Positions 35,666 to 44,391 of a DNA stretch of 64,000 nucleotides are shown here, in pieces. The DNA lies in assembly GCA_023407575.1 (NCBI GenBank), contig JAEYLX010000027.1, positions 124,001 to 188,000 on the forward strand, in the 5' to 3' direction. Both the position numbers and the translations under genes were made by a program. The notes under the pieces are model-generated. The model ran no database searches and was not told the origin of the DNA. It saw only the letters and a list, made by a program, of their open reading frames with translations. Each line of letters starts with the position of its first letter. Position 1 is the first letter of the stretch. The stretch comes from Bacillota bacterium. GTDB lineage: Bacteria > Bacillota > Clostridia > Lachnospirales > Lachnospiraceae.

Positions 35666-36634
35666 ATGAAGAAAAGTTTGATCGGTTTCTTAATGTTAAC
35701 GGCTGTCCTATTGACAGGGTGCCAAAGAACCACAGAGGAATTGCTATCCTATGAGGACACATTATCCAAACAGACTTCAACGATGGACCAAAGAATTACG
35801 CAAAGTGATTTTATAGCAAAAGACATAGCAGTAGTCACAGACCAAGAGAACGTTGGTGGTGATGAAACAATTACAGCAGGGGCTGCCTTATTCATAAATC
35901 AAACTGACAAAGAAATAATCTATGCAGATCATGTATTCGACCAGCTATATCCAGCCAGTCTAACGAAATTAATGACTGCTTTAGTTGTATTACGTTATGG
36001 GGAATTAAATGACCTTGTTACCATAGGACAGAATGCTACTGATATATCTAAAATCGGTGCAAAAGTATGTGGCTACAAGGAGGGAGATACCGTAACTCTT
36101 GAAGCATTATTATACAGTCTGATTGTTTATTCTGGAAATGATGCTGCAATTGCTATTGCAGAACATGTTGGCAGTAATGAAGAGAACTTTGTCAACCTTA
36201 TGAATAAAGAGGCTCTTAAAATTGGTGCAGTTCATTCCAATTTTGTTAATTCCCATGGATTACAGAAAGAGGATCAGCTAGTTACAGCATATGATATCTA
36301 TTTAATCATGAAAGAACTGCTAACCTATGATACCTTTAAAACCATCCTTGGGACCAATTCTTATACGGCAATCTATCATGATAAAGAAGGTGTTGAAAAA
36401 CAAAAGACCTTTTCTTCAACAAATCCTTACAAGGAAGACAATGAAACAACGGCTGGCGAGCTTACAATACTTGGTGGCTTAGCAGGTTCTACTAATAAAG
36501 CAGGTCATTGTCTCATATTATATAGTAAGGACCAAGATAATAAGGAGTATATTTCTATACTTTTAAAGACGAACGACAGTGATTCTTTGTATACACAGAT
36601 GAATTCCCTGCTTCTATCAACTTCGACAAAATAG
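35666..36634 (+). CDS. D-Ala-D-Ala carboxypeptidase-like lipoprotein lacking the KTG motif
   Basis: 322-aa S11-family (DacA/PBP5-type) protein. Lipobox LLTGC at about 15-19. SxxK is present in YPASLTKLMTAL and SxN in YSGNDAAIA, but where homologues have a KTG box (GGKTGTTxxAGxCL) the sequence reads GGLAGSTNKAGHCL, so the third catalytic Lys and Thr are replaced by Leu and Ala. There is no C-terminal PBP5 beta domain. It may be inactive or altered. ATG at 35666 follows AGGAGAG by 8 nt; the in-frame ATG at 35639 lies before that ribosome site. Confidence 0.85.
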   Translation: MKKSLIGFLMLTAVLLTGCQRTTEELLSYEDTLSKQTSTMDQRITQSDFIAKDIAVVTDQENVGGDETITAGAALFINQTDKEIIYADHVFDQLYPASLTKLMTALVVLRYGELNDLVTIGQNATDISKIGAKVCGYKEGDTVTLEALLYSLIVYSGNDAAIAIAEHVGSNEENFVNLMNKEALKIGAVHSNFVNSHGLQKEDQLVTAYDIYLIMKELLTYDTFKTILGTNSYTAIYHDKEGVEKQKTFSSTNPYKEDNETTAGELTILGGLAGSTNKAGHCLILYSKDQDNKEYISILLKTNDSDSLYTQMNSLLLSTSTK

Positions 36635-36723
36635 CAGGAGATGTTCCTGCTTTTATCGTCTGAAAAACGAAAGAAAAGAAATAAATTATCGGATTATTTC
36701 ATGTTGAAACAGGAAATTAATAG

Positions 36724-36752
36724 TTGTTTTTCGGTAATATTTGTACTATAAT
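36724..36752 (+). promoter_or_regulatory. Sigma-A promoter before the orphan P-loop gene
   Basis: TTGTTT (36724-36729), 17 bp, TATAAT (36747-36752). Leader of about 90 nt to the ATG at 36846. Confidence 0.6.
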
Positions 36753-36845
36753 ATTCTTATAAATTAATAATTTTATCAATATTGTACAATTTAATAACTG
36801 GCACCGCACAACTTATGTTGCGCCCACCATAAGGAGGAGATTACA

Positions 36846-37265
36846 ATGATACAGATTATTTCAGGTGAAAAAGGTAAGGGTAAAACTAAAATCCTTATTG
36901 ACAAAGCGAATACTGAAGTGAGAGCCGCTAAAGGAAGCATTGTTTATCTTGACAAAAGCAACAAGCATATGTATGAATTGAGTAATAAAATCCGACTTGA
37001 GAATGTACGCGATTATTTTATTGAGAACGATAGTGAATTTGTTGGTTTTTTAAGTGGTATTATATCTGGAAATCATGATCTTCAGGCGGTATATCTTGAT
37101 AGTTTCCTCAAAATAGCTTATGTAGATGATAATAATTTTGAAACGGTTTACTCAAAAATTGAGAAACTGTCTGAAAAATTTAATGTTGATTTCATTTTAA
37201 GTATTTCATTAAATGATAATCAGCTTCCAGAAAACGTGAAAAAGAATGTAATTGTATCCCTGTAA
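36846..37265 (+). CDS. Small P-loop protein of unknown function
   Basis: 139 aa. Walker A-like ISGEKGKGKTKILIDKA at 5-21, then VYLDKSNKHMYEL and a hydrophobic Walker B-like strand LQAVYLDSFLKIAY (residues 79-92). A final strand VDFILSISLNDNQLPENV resembles a RecA-like sensor segment. No second domain. Clostridial homologues are annotated loosely as ATPases or PilT-like proteins. Function unknown. Own promoter and terminator, so monocistronic. Confidence 0.75.
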   Translation: MIQIISGEKGKGKTKILIDKANTEVRAAKGSIVYLDKSNKHMYELSNKIRLENVRDYFIENDSEFVGFLSGIISGNHDLQAVYLDSFLKIAYVDDNNFETVYSKIEKLSEKFNVDFILSISLNDNQLPENVKKNVIVSL

Positions 37266-37285
37266 TGATACTTCATAAACGATAA

Positions 37286-37319
37286 AGGAGCGTTCGCTTT
37301 AACGACGCTCCTATTTTTT
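37286..37319. terminator. Terminator between convergent genes
   Basis: Stem AGGAGCGT / ACGCTCCT (37286-37293 / 37305-37312) followed by ATTTTTT. Strong for the plus strand; the minus-strand tail (CTTTATC) is weaker. Confidence 0.85.
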
Positions 37320-37324
37320 GCCCA

Positions 37325-37522
37325 TTAATCATTTCTAAGTCTTCCGAAGAAGCTTAAAGCATATAGACCTGACACACCAACTAAGGAATAAACAATTCTG
37401 CTCGCTAAAGTCATATCTCCAAAAATTGTTGCAACTAAATCAAAGCTGAAAAAGCCAATAAGGCCCCAATTGATTGCACCTACTACGACTAATATGAGCG
37501 CAATGTAATCCAATGTTTTCAT
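37325..37522 (-). CDS. DUF378 small membrane protein
   Basis: 65 aa, MKTLDYIALILVVVGAINWG... with a second hydrophobic segment SRIVYSLVGVSGLYALSFF. This two-helix layout with the VGAINWGLIG motif is DUF378 (YuzA type). Function unknown. On the minus strand a perfect AAAGGAGG precedes the ATG by 7 nt. The only minus-strand gene in the first 52 kb. Confidence 0.9.
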   Translation of the reverse strand: MKTLDYIALILVVVGAINWGLIGFFSFDLVATIFGDMTLASRIVYSLVGVSGLYALSFFGRLRND

Positions 37523-37771
37523 AACGAACCTCCTTTATGAATAAGTTAGAAATTTCTGTTGCTTATCCGATAAGTAAGCAATTAAATAATAGAAATTGCT
37601 TCTGCATATAGAATAACCATTTTTCAAGTTATTATTCAAAAATAGATAGTATAGGACTTTTTTCGGAGTTTCTTGGCGAAGAAAAAGTAAAAAAACTATT
37701 TAAAAATAGTTCGTTTATCAGTATAATACTACTTATGATATCTACAAATCACAGTATCTGGAGGTGCAGTC

Positions 37772-39160
37772 TTGAGTGGTTCAAATAAAGTTGTTAAATT
37801 CAAGAAGCGAAAAACAATTAATATTGGTATCATTGTTTTTTTAATTTTGTTTGTATATATTGCATTTAACGTAATAATTTATTTTACAAAAGAGAAGTTG
37901 TCAATTTATGAGGTTCATGAAGGTACAACGGTAATTGATAACCATTTTACTGGACTTATTGTACGTGATGAGAAGGTTTACACCTCGCATCAAGCCGGGT
38001 TTATTACATATTTTCAAAAAGAAGGTGCAAGAGTCGCAAAGAATAGCGATATTTATTCTGTAGATGAAGTGGGACAACTTAACCAGCTGATGTCAGATGA
38101 AGATATAGCAATTACAATGCCCGAACGTAGTAAAGCAGAGATTAAACGTAACATACGTGATTTTGACAAGACTTTTAGTGACACGAACTACGCCAAGGTC
38201 TATGACTTTAAAGAGGATGCGCAAAGTACAGTACTTGACATACTTAACACAGCAGTTGTTACCCACGGAATAGACTTACTTGAAGAATCAGGTATTACAT
38301 TCAACTATGACCTTATACAGTCTACGGAGAGTGGAGTTATTTCATACTATCTTGATTCTTTAGAGACAATCACACCTCAAACTGTAACTGCAGAAATGTT
38401 TGATACCCAAAAGTATAATAGAATCAGTCTTCGAAAAACTGAGATGCAACCACAGGATACTCCTATTTATAAAATCGTAACTTCTGATACCTGGAAGTTA
38501 ATATTACCATTAACTCAAATTCAATATGAAAAACTAGATGGAAGAGTTAATGTCAACTTGACAGTTTTGGAAGATGATTTTCAAATGAAAGCCGCTTTGT
38601 CTCTATATAAAATTGAGAATAATTACTATGCTGAACTCACAATGGACAAGTATCTATCTAATTATCTTGAGGAACGTTATCTTGACGTAGAAGTGGATTT
38701 TGATTCAGATAAGGGACTTAAAATACCTCTTACTTCCGTTGTAGAAAAGGATGTTACCTTAGTTCCTAAAGAATATATGGGACAAGGAGCCAACAGCGAA
38801 GATGAGGGCTTAACCATTAAAAATTTACGTGAGAACGGAGAAATTATCTATACATTTCAAAAAATTGATGTTCTTTTTGAAGATGATGTTTATCTTTATC
38901 TCGATAAGAATGTATTTCCGGTTGGAACAATAATCATGTCGACTTCTACGCCAAATGATGAGTATACAATTACAGAGGTTAGACAATTAACAGGGGTATA
39001 TAATGTAAACCTGGGCTATGCTGTTTTTAAGAGAATTGATATTATCTCGAAGACAGAGGATTATTGTATTATAGATAAGAATACAAAGAATGGCTTATCT
39101 GCTTACGATCAGATTGCTCTGGTTGGATCTACAGCTGTAGAACAAGCGATTATTTACTAA
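37772..39160 (+). CDS. HlyD-like membrane adaptor in the division cluster
   Basis: 462 aa. Basic N-terminus, one membrane helix (about 17-37), then an extracytoplasmic part with a lipoyl/barrel-sandwich-like stretch TSHQAGFITYFQKEGARVAKNSDIY and, after a helical region (100-190), beta-rich C-terminal domains. This matches proteins annotated as HlyD-family periplasmic adaptors that precede yggS-sepF-ylmH in Lachnospiraceae. No transporter is adjacent. The start is a TTG at 37772, 7 nt after GGAGG. Export versus envelope-structural role cannot be decided from sequence. Confidence 0.75.
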   Translation: MSGSNKVVKFKKRKTINIGIIVFLILFVYIAFNVIIYFTKEKLSIYEVHEGTTVIDNHFTGLIVRDEKVYTSHQAGFITYFQKEGARVAKNSDIYSVDEVGQLNQLMSDEDIAITMPERSKAEIKRNIRDFDKTFSDTNYAKVYDFKEDAQSTVLDILNTAVVTHGIDLLEESGITFNYDLIQSTESGVISYYLDSLETITPQTVTAEMFDTQKYNRISLRKTEMQPQDTPIYKIVTSDTWKLILPLTQIQYEKLDGRVNVNLTVLEDDFQMKAALSLYKIENNYYAELTMDKYLSNYLEERYLDVEVDFDSDKGLKIPLTSVVEKDVTLVPKEYMGQGANSEDEGLTIKNLRENGEIIYTFQKIDVLFEDDVYLYLDKNVFPVGTIIMSTSTPNDEYTITEVRQLTGVYNVNLGYAVFKRIDIISKTEDYCIIDKNTKNGLSAYDQIALVGSTAVEQAIIY

Positions 39161-39266
39161 AACTGTGGTGAGATCAAAAGCTAATTTAAAATATTACAGG
39201 CTGATTTGCACAATCTGATTAACTAAATAATAACGATGCAATAAGGGAAAGAAAGGGACTTGCCTT

Positions 39267-40022
39267 ATGATGAAAGAAAATATACTAGATATTGAACAGA
39301 GGATTCAAAGGGCTTGTGACAGAGCAGGACGCAGTCGTAACGAAGTTACCTTGATTGCAGTTAGTAAAACAATGCCAAATGAGAAACTAGTTGAAGCTTA
39401 TCACTTAGGAATGAGAAATTTTGGCGAAAACAAGGTACAGGAGCTTGTTCAAAAGTATGAAGATTTATCACAGGAATTTGATAACGACACTGTATGGCAT
39501 ATGATAGGACATTTGCAGCGAAATAAAGTGAAATATATTGTAGATAAAGCAACACTAATTCATTCGGTAGATTCCGTTCGGCTGGCAGAGCAAATTAGCC
39601 TGGAAGCTGCTAAGAAAAATGTGGTTTGCGACATCTTAATCGAAGTGAATATAGCGGAGGAAGATACAAAGTTTGGTGTAACCTTAGATGAAGTCCCGGC
39701 ACTTTTGGAAGAACTACAAATATATAAAAATATTAGGGTGCGTGGACTTATGGCTGTCGCACCATATACAGACAATTCTGAAAAAAATAGGGAGTATTTT
39801 AAGAAATTGCGACAATTATATGTTGACATAAAATCAAAAAACAATGATAATAACTGTAATGGAAGCAATATAGAGGAGACTGCCCCTAGATACAAACTGA
39901 ACAATTTTGATGTTCTGTCCATGGGCATGACGGGTGATTTCGAGATTGCAATCGAAGAAGGTGCAACGATAATACGTGTTGGGACAGGTATTTTCGGTGA
40001 AAGAGACTATTCTAAATCATAG
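39267..40022 (+). CDS. yggS: PLP-homeostasis protein YggS/YlmE
   Basis: 251-aa PLP-binding TIM-barrel protein that buffers pyridoxal phosphate. PLP lysine in LIAVSKTMPNEKL (K at about 34), NFGENKVQEL, WHMIGHLQRNKVKY, IEVNIAEEDTKFG and C-terminal LSMGMTGDFEIAIEEGAT with RVGTGIFGER. A short low-complexity insertion (KSKNNDNNCNGSNIEE) near 192-207 is unusual. ATG at 39267 or 39270 cannot be distinguished. 26 bp before sepF, the usual ylmE-sepF order. Confidence 0.94.
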   Translation: MMKENILDIEQRIQRACDRAGRSRNEVTLIAVSKTMPNEKLVEAYHLGMRNFGENKVQELVQKYEDLSQEFDNDTVWHMIGHLQRNKVKYIVDKATLIHSVDSVRLAEQISLEAAKKNVVCDILIEVNIAEEDTKFGVTLDEVPALLEELQIYKNIRVRGLMAVAPYTDNSEKNREYFKKLRQLYVDIKSKNNDNNCNGSNIEETAPRYKLNNFDVLSMGMTGDFEIAIEEGATIIRVGTGIFGERDYSKS

Positions 40023-40047
40023 TATAGATAGATAGGAGAATGGACGA

Positions 40048-40620
40048 ATGTCTAATATTTTTAAAAATTTTCTTGATTCCATGAAATTAACCGAAGATGA
40101 AGATGACTACGAAGATTATTTAAGTCAAGAGGCAGAGAAGGAAGAAAAGAGAGCCAAACGTTTAGAGAAAAAGGAAGCAAAACACATTAAATATGACGAA
40201 CCGCAAGTAAAACAGTCAGTTTCCTTACAGTCACCATCAGTTATGAATGACTATAAGAAAGAAAGGGTTGCTAAGATGGAAAAAAGTACAGCAAACAAAG
40301 TTGTACCGATCCGGACTACTTCAAAGGGTCTCGAGGTATGTATTATGAAGCCAACGACTTTTGAGGATTCTCAAGAAATATGTGACATGCTATTGACCGG
40401 TAGGGCAATCGTTATTAATTTGGAAGGCTTTGATGATAAGTTAGCACAGAGAACTATGGACTTTATCTCAGGTTCCGTTTATGCTATCAATGGTAAGCTT
40501 CATCGGATTTCAAATTGTATCTTCATTGTTTCTCCTGATACAATTGATATCTCGGGTGATTATTCCGATATCATTCAAGCGCAAGGTTTTGAACCACCAA
40601 CCTTCCACACTAAGTTCTAG
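40048..40620 (+). CDS. sepF: Cell division protein SepF
   Basis: Membrane anchor for FtsZ that forms rings at the septum. 190 aa. N-terminal membrane-targeting helix (MSNIFKNFLDSMKL), a charged linker, and the C-terminal SepF domain with VCIMKPTTFEDSQEICDMLLTGRAIVINLEGFD-type core and RTMDFISGSVYAINGKLHRISNCIFI. Located between yggS and ylmH as in Bacillus. Confidence 0.96.
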   Translation: MSNIFKNFLDSMKLTEDEDDYEDYLSQEAEKEEKRAKRLEKKEAKHIKYDEPQVKQSVSLQSPSVMNDYKKERVAKMEKSTANKVVPIRTTSKGLEVCIMKPTTFEDSQEICDMLLTGRAIVINLEGFDDKLAQRTMDFISGSVYAINGKLHRISNCIFIVSPDTIDISGDYSDIIQAQGFEPPTFHTKF

Positions 40621-40623
40621 CCT

Positions 40624-41397
40624 ATGATAAACATAGAGAAAGAAGAACAGTTTCTTCGAAAACGTCTGCAAGATTTAGCAAATACAGCATATAACAAAGG
40701 AATTAGAGTGTTTACTGATTTTCTAAATCTAAATGAGCAGAACATAGCAATTAGCCTCAAACATGAGTTACCAAGGATAAAGTATTTTACTAACGGAGGT
40801 TTTAGGGAAGCCGAGAGGAAAATACTTTGTTTTTGCGAAGACGATCAAGTTAAGGAGGAGGAGATTGCCTATCCCATCGCCTGTATTAAAGTAGAACCTT
40901 TAAATCAAAAATTCAGTGATAGTTTAAACCATCGTGACTTTCTAGGAGCTGTACTTAATCTTGGTATAGAACGTACTAAAATAGGTGATATCATAATAGA
41001 CACCAATGAAGGGTATTTGTTCGTTCACAAAGGCATCAGTGAATTTATAATGGAGGAATTAACCCGTGTAAAGCACACACAGGTAAAAACCTCGCTTATG
41101 GACAAGCAGGAGTTCCATTATCAACCTAAAGTGAAAGAAGTATCAGGTACTGTTTCTTCTGTTCGACTTGACAGTATTTTATCAGTGGCTTTCAATACCT
41201 CCAGAAGTAGCTTGTCTGGATTGATTGAAGGCGGTAAGGTTTCTGTTGGTGGCAAATTAGTTATTTCCAACAGCTACAACTTAAAAGAAAATGATATTGT
41301 TTCGGTTCGAGGTATGGGAAAGTTTAAATATATAGGTACTTCCTATCAAACGAAAAAGGGAAGATATTCGGTTAAAGTTCATTTATATATTACATAA
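40624..41397 (+). CDS. ylmH: S4-domain RNA-binding protein YlmH
   Basis: 257 aa. N-terminal YlmH domain (KGIRVFTDFLNLNEQNIA) and C-terminal S4 domain (VRLDSILSVAFNTSRSSLSGLIEGGKVSVGG) near 180-240. In Bacillus YlmH has been linked to rescue of stalled 50S-peptidyl-tRNA complexes. Only 3 bp after sepF and no independent ribosome site is clear (CTAGCCTATG), so translation is probably coupled. Confidence 0.9.
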   Translation: MINIEKEEQFLRKRLQDLANTAYNKGIRVFTDFLNLNEQNIAISLKHELPRIKYFTNGGFREAERKILCFCEDDQVKEEEIAYPIACIKVEPLNQKFSDSLNHRDFLGAVLNLGIERTKIGDIIIDTNEGYLFVHKGISEFIMEELTRVKHTQVKTSLMDKQEFHYQPKVKEVSGTVSSVRLDSILSVAFNTSRSSLSGLIEGGKVSVGGKLVISNSYNLKENDIVSVRGMGKFKYIGTSYQTKKGRYSVKVHLYIT

Positions 41398-41430
41398 TTC
41401 CAATATACATTTCATTTACAATGAGAAGAT

Positions 41431-41478
41431 AAGGAGGAAGGCATAACCTCATCAATTTGATGCGGTTATGTATTTTTT
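41431..41478 (+). promoter_or_regulatory. Hairpin with T tract between ribosome site and start of aroB
   Basis: AAGGAGG at 41431-41437 is followed by a hairpin CATAACC/GGTTATG (41442-41448 / 41464-41470, inner CATC/GATG) and TATTTTTT that runs straight into the aroB ATG at 41479. The hairpin with T tract looks like a terminator of ylmH or an attenuator. If folded it would bring AAGGAGG to about 12 nt from the ATG. No other in-frame start exists because TGA occurs at 41458. Confidence 0.6.
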
Positions 41479-42567
41479 ATGAATAATCAGATAATAGTAA
41501 ATTATGAGAACAAACCCGCATATGAAATTCAATTAAGGCCCGATTATAGAGACCTGTCAAAAGCACTCCTTGATATGGGATTAGAAGGAAGGAAGTTAAT
41601 GATAGTATCTGACAGTAATGTTGCCAGGTACCATCTAAATGAAGTTACTGAACTAGTTCATAGCGTTTCTGCTTTGACCTATACGTTTGTGTTTCCAGCA
41701 GGCGAAGCTAATAAAAATCTAGACACAGTTAACCAATGCTATGAAGAGCTAATTAAATGTAGTTTTGATCGAAATGATGTTTTAATTGCACTTGGTGGTG
41801 GCGTTGTCGGTGATTTAACTGGATTTGTAGCTGCGACCTATTTAAGAGGCATTCGTTTTATTCAGGTGCCAACCACGTTACTTTCTATGGTTGACTCAAG
41901 TATTGGTGGTAAAACTGGTGTTGATTACAAGGCATATAAAAATATGGTTGGAGCTTTTCATCAACCGAAATTAGTATATATGAATTTATCTAGCTTAAAC
42001 ACCTTGTCGGATGCAGAGTATTTTTCAGGAATGGGTGAAATAATAAAGCATGGATTAATCAAGGATTCTAGTTATTATGCTTGGATTAAGACAAATTATG
42101 ATGGTATTGCAAAAAAGGATTTAACAACGTTACAGGATTTGATATATCAGAGCTGTCAGATTAAGAGACAGGTTGTAGAGAATGATCCAAAGGAAATGGG
42201 AGAAAGAGCATTACTAAACTTTGGGCATACCATTGGACATTCCGTCGAAAAGTTAATGAATTTTAAACTGCTTCACGGAGAGTGTGTCTGCCTTGGAATG
42301 GCTGCGGCAGCTTATCTTTCTTATCAAAGGTCCTACCTTACTAGGACAGAGTATCAGGACATACTTGACTGTATAAGTCTGTTCTTTCAACCCATTAAAG
42401 TAGAAGGTCTAGTAGCTGAACAAGTATATGAAGTTACTAAGCTTGATAAAAAGATGGATTCAACTAAGATTAGATTTATTTTATTGCAGGGAATTGGTAA
42501 TTCCATTATTGATACTACTGTGACAAAAGAAGAGATGCTGGAAGCAATTGGTGAAATACTACTATAA
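41479..42567 (+). CDS. aroB: 3-dehydroquinate synthase
   Basis: Second step of the shikimate pathway, NAD- and metal-dependent. 362 aa. FPAGEANKNLDTV, GGGVVGDLTGFVAATYLRGIRFIQVPTTLLSMVDSSIGGKTGVDY-type core (seen in separate blocks), metal ligands in GEIIKHGLI and NFGHTIGHSVEKL, HGECVCLGM. Complete, standard length. Other shikimate genes are not in the window. Confidence 0.96.
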   Translation: MNNQIIVNYENKPAYEIQLRPDYRDLSKALLDMGLEGRKLMIVSDSNVARYHLNEVTELVHSVSALTYTFVFPAGEANKNLDTVNQCYEELIKCSFDRNDVLIALGGGVVGDLTGFVAATYLRGIRFIQVPTTLLSMVDSSIGGKTGVDYKAYKNMVGAFHQPKLVYMNLSSLNTLSDAEYFSGMGEIIKHGLIKDSSYYAWIKTNYDGIAKKDLTTLQDLIYQSCQIKRQVVENDPKEMGERALLNFGHTIGHSVEKLMNFKLLHGECVCLGMAAAAYLSYQRSYLTRTEYQDILDCISLFFQPIKVEGLVAEQVYEVTKLDKKMDSTKIRFILLQGIGNSIIDTTVTKEEMLEAIGEILL

Positions 42568-42606
42568 ATATTATAATAAGTCTTATACATAGGTATGGAG
42601 GAAAAT

Positions 42607-43338
42607 ATGAAGGAACGAATGAAGCATCTTATCTTATTTATTATTTTAATTGTAATTGATCAGGTATCAAAATACTGGGTTAGAACAGACTTAATAAATC
42701 GTGATTCTCTCCCTATTATACCTGATGTATTAAAGCTTCAATATCATACAAATACCGGCGCTGTATGGGGTATTATGGGTGGGAAGGTTGAGTTTTTAAG
42801 AATATTTACACTTATCGTGTTAGTGCTGATTCTATTCTTTTATACTAAAATACCAAGAGAAAAAAGATTTAGACCATTGTCAATCATCATTGTTTTTATC
42901 CTTGCTGGAGCAGTAGGAAACTTAATCGATCGTTTCACCCTTGGCCATGTGGTTGACTTTATTTACTTTGAATTAATTAATTTCCCTTTATTTAATTTTG
43001 CTGACATTTGTCTTACGGTTTCATCTGTCCTGCTCTTTCTATTGGCTATTTTCTATTATAAAGATGAAGATTTCGCGTTTTTGGATCAGATGTTTCGTGG
43101 AAAGAAGAAAGCTGATGCAGCAAAAGAAGACAGTAGTGTTGAGAGTCAAGAAGTTGTAGATGAGGATTTTGAGATAATTGATGTTAAAAAGGCAGAGGTT
43201 ATTTTAAAGGAAGCTAAGGTTGAAGAAATAAAAGAAACAGAAGAAGAAATTGAAGAAACAGAAGAAGATATAGAAGAAACAGATGCTAAAGATGTTGAGG
43301 TTAAGGAAGAAGAAGCTAAAGCAAAAGAAACGGAATAG
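42607..43338 (+). CDS. lspA: Lipoprotein signal peptidase with acidic C-terminal extension
   Basis: Removes signal peptides of prelipoproteins after lipidation. Catalytic Asp residues are in GNLIDRFTLGHVVDFI and FNFADICLTV; NTGAVWGI is also present; four hydrophobic helices. The protein is 243 aa, whereas LspA is usually 150-170. The extra ~80 residues after the last helix are Glu/Lys-rich with short repeats of EE(I/D)EET type. ATG at 42607 lies 5 nt after GGAGG; the ATG at 42595 overlaps that site. Confidence 0.93.
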   Translation: MKERMKHLILFIILIVIDQVSKYWVRTDLINRDSLPIIPDVLKLQYHTNTGAVWGIMGGKVEFLRIFTLIVLVLILFFYTKIPREKRFRPLSIIIVFILAGAVGNLIDRFTLGHVVDFIYFELINFPLFNFADICLTVSSVLLFLLAIFYYKDEDFAFLDQMFRGKKKADAAKEDSSVESQEVVDEDFEIIDVKKAEVILKEAKVEEIKETEEEIEETEEDIEETDAKDVEVKEEEAKAKETE

Positions 43339-43429
43339 CTGGAGCTCCAATCTTTTAATAGTAAGTAAAGCTTATTCTAAGAAACAGATAGGCTTGGAAT
43401 GTTAATTGTACGAAAGGATATCATGATTC

Positions 43430-44386
43430 ATGGAAGAAGAATTCGAATTAGAGGGTGAGCAGGAACAAACCCTTGAATTTATCGTAGAAGAAGACAATCA
43501 TGGTGTTCGAATCGATAAGTATTTGTCCATTATCCAAACAGAGCTTTCCCGTAGTTATATTCAAAAGCTAATTGAGGAACAAAGAGTTATCGCAGATGAT
43601 AAACCTGTAAAAGCGAATTTAAAGGTTAAAACAGGTATGAGGGTGAGTATATTACTCCCAGAGCTGCGGGAGACGGAAATATTACCAGAAGACATTTCCT
43701 TGAATGTATTATATGAAGATAAAGACATCATTGTTATAAATAAACCCAAGGGAATGGTGGTTCATCCTGCACCTGGCCATTATACAGGAACCTTAGTAAA
43801 TGCGTTATTATATCATTGTCGGGATGAATTGTCCGGTATTAATGGTGTAATGCGTCCTGGAATTGTACATCGTATTGATCGTGATACTACCGGTGTATTA
43901 ATTGCTTGTAAAAATGATAAAGCGCATCAATTCATAGCGGATCAACTAAAGGTACATTCTATCACGCGAAAATATGAAGCGATTGTTTACCGTACGTTTA
44001 AAGAGGCTAGCGGCAGGGTGGATGCACCAATTGGCCGTGATCCAAAGGATCGAAAGAAAATGGCAATCAATTATAAGAATGGTAAAGCTGCAATTACGAA
44101 TTACCGAGTAATTGAGAACTTAGGTCAAAAATATGCATTGGTGGAGTGTTCTCTGGAAACAGGTCGAACTCATCAAATTAGAGTTCACATGTCAAGTCTT
44201 CATCATCCTTTGATTGGTGATACTGTGTATGGAACTATAAAGGACCCGTTTCATCTAGAAGGACAAACCTTACATGCAAAGGTATTAGGGTTTATTCACC
44301 CTACAACCAAGGAATATATGGAGTTTCAGGCACCTTTACCAGACTATTTTATTGAGCTTTTGGACAAATTAAGACGCAAGGGGTAA
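43430..44386 (+). CDS. rluD: RluA-family 23S rRNA pseudouridine synthase (RluD-like)
   Basis: 318 aa. N-terminal S4 domain (VRIDKYLSIIQTELSRSYIQKLI) and RluA catalytic domain with HRIDRDTTGVLIACK holding the catalytic Asp, then LETGRTHQIRVHMSSL and HPLIGDTVYG. The lspA-rluD order is conserved in Firmicutes (ylyB). Exact uridine targets cannot be assigned. Ribosome site AAAGGA at 11 nt. Confidence 0.92.
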   Translation: MEEEFELEGEQEQTLEFIVEEDNHGVRIDKYLSIIQTELSRSYIQKLIEEQRVIADDKPVKANLKVKTGMRVSILLPELRETEILPEDISLNVLYEDKDIIVINKPKGMVVHPAPGHYTGTLVNALLYHCRDELSGINGVMRPGIVHRIDRDTTGVLIACKNDKAHQFIADQLKVHSITRKYEAIVYRTFKEASGRVDAPIGRDPKDRKKMAINYKNGKAAITNYRVIENLGQKYALVECSLETGRTHQIRVHMSSLHHPLIGDTVYGTIKDPFHLEGQTLHAKVLGFIHPTTKEYMEFQAPLPDYFIELLDKLRRKG

Positions 44387-44391
44387 ATTCG

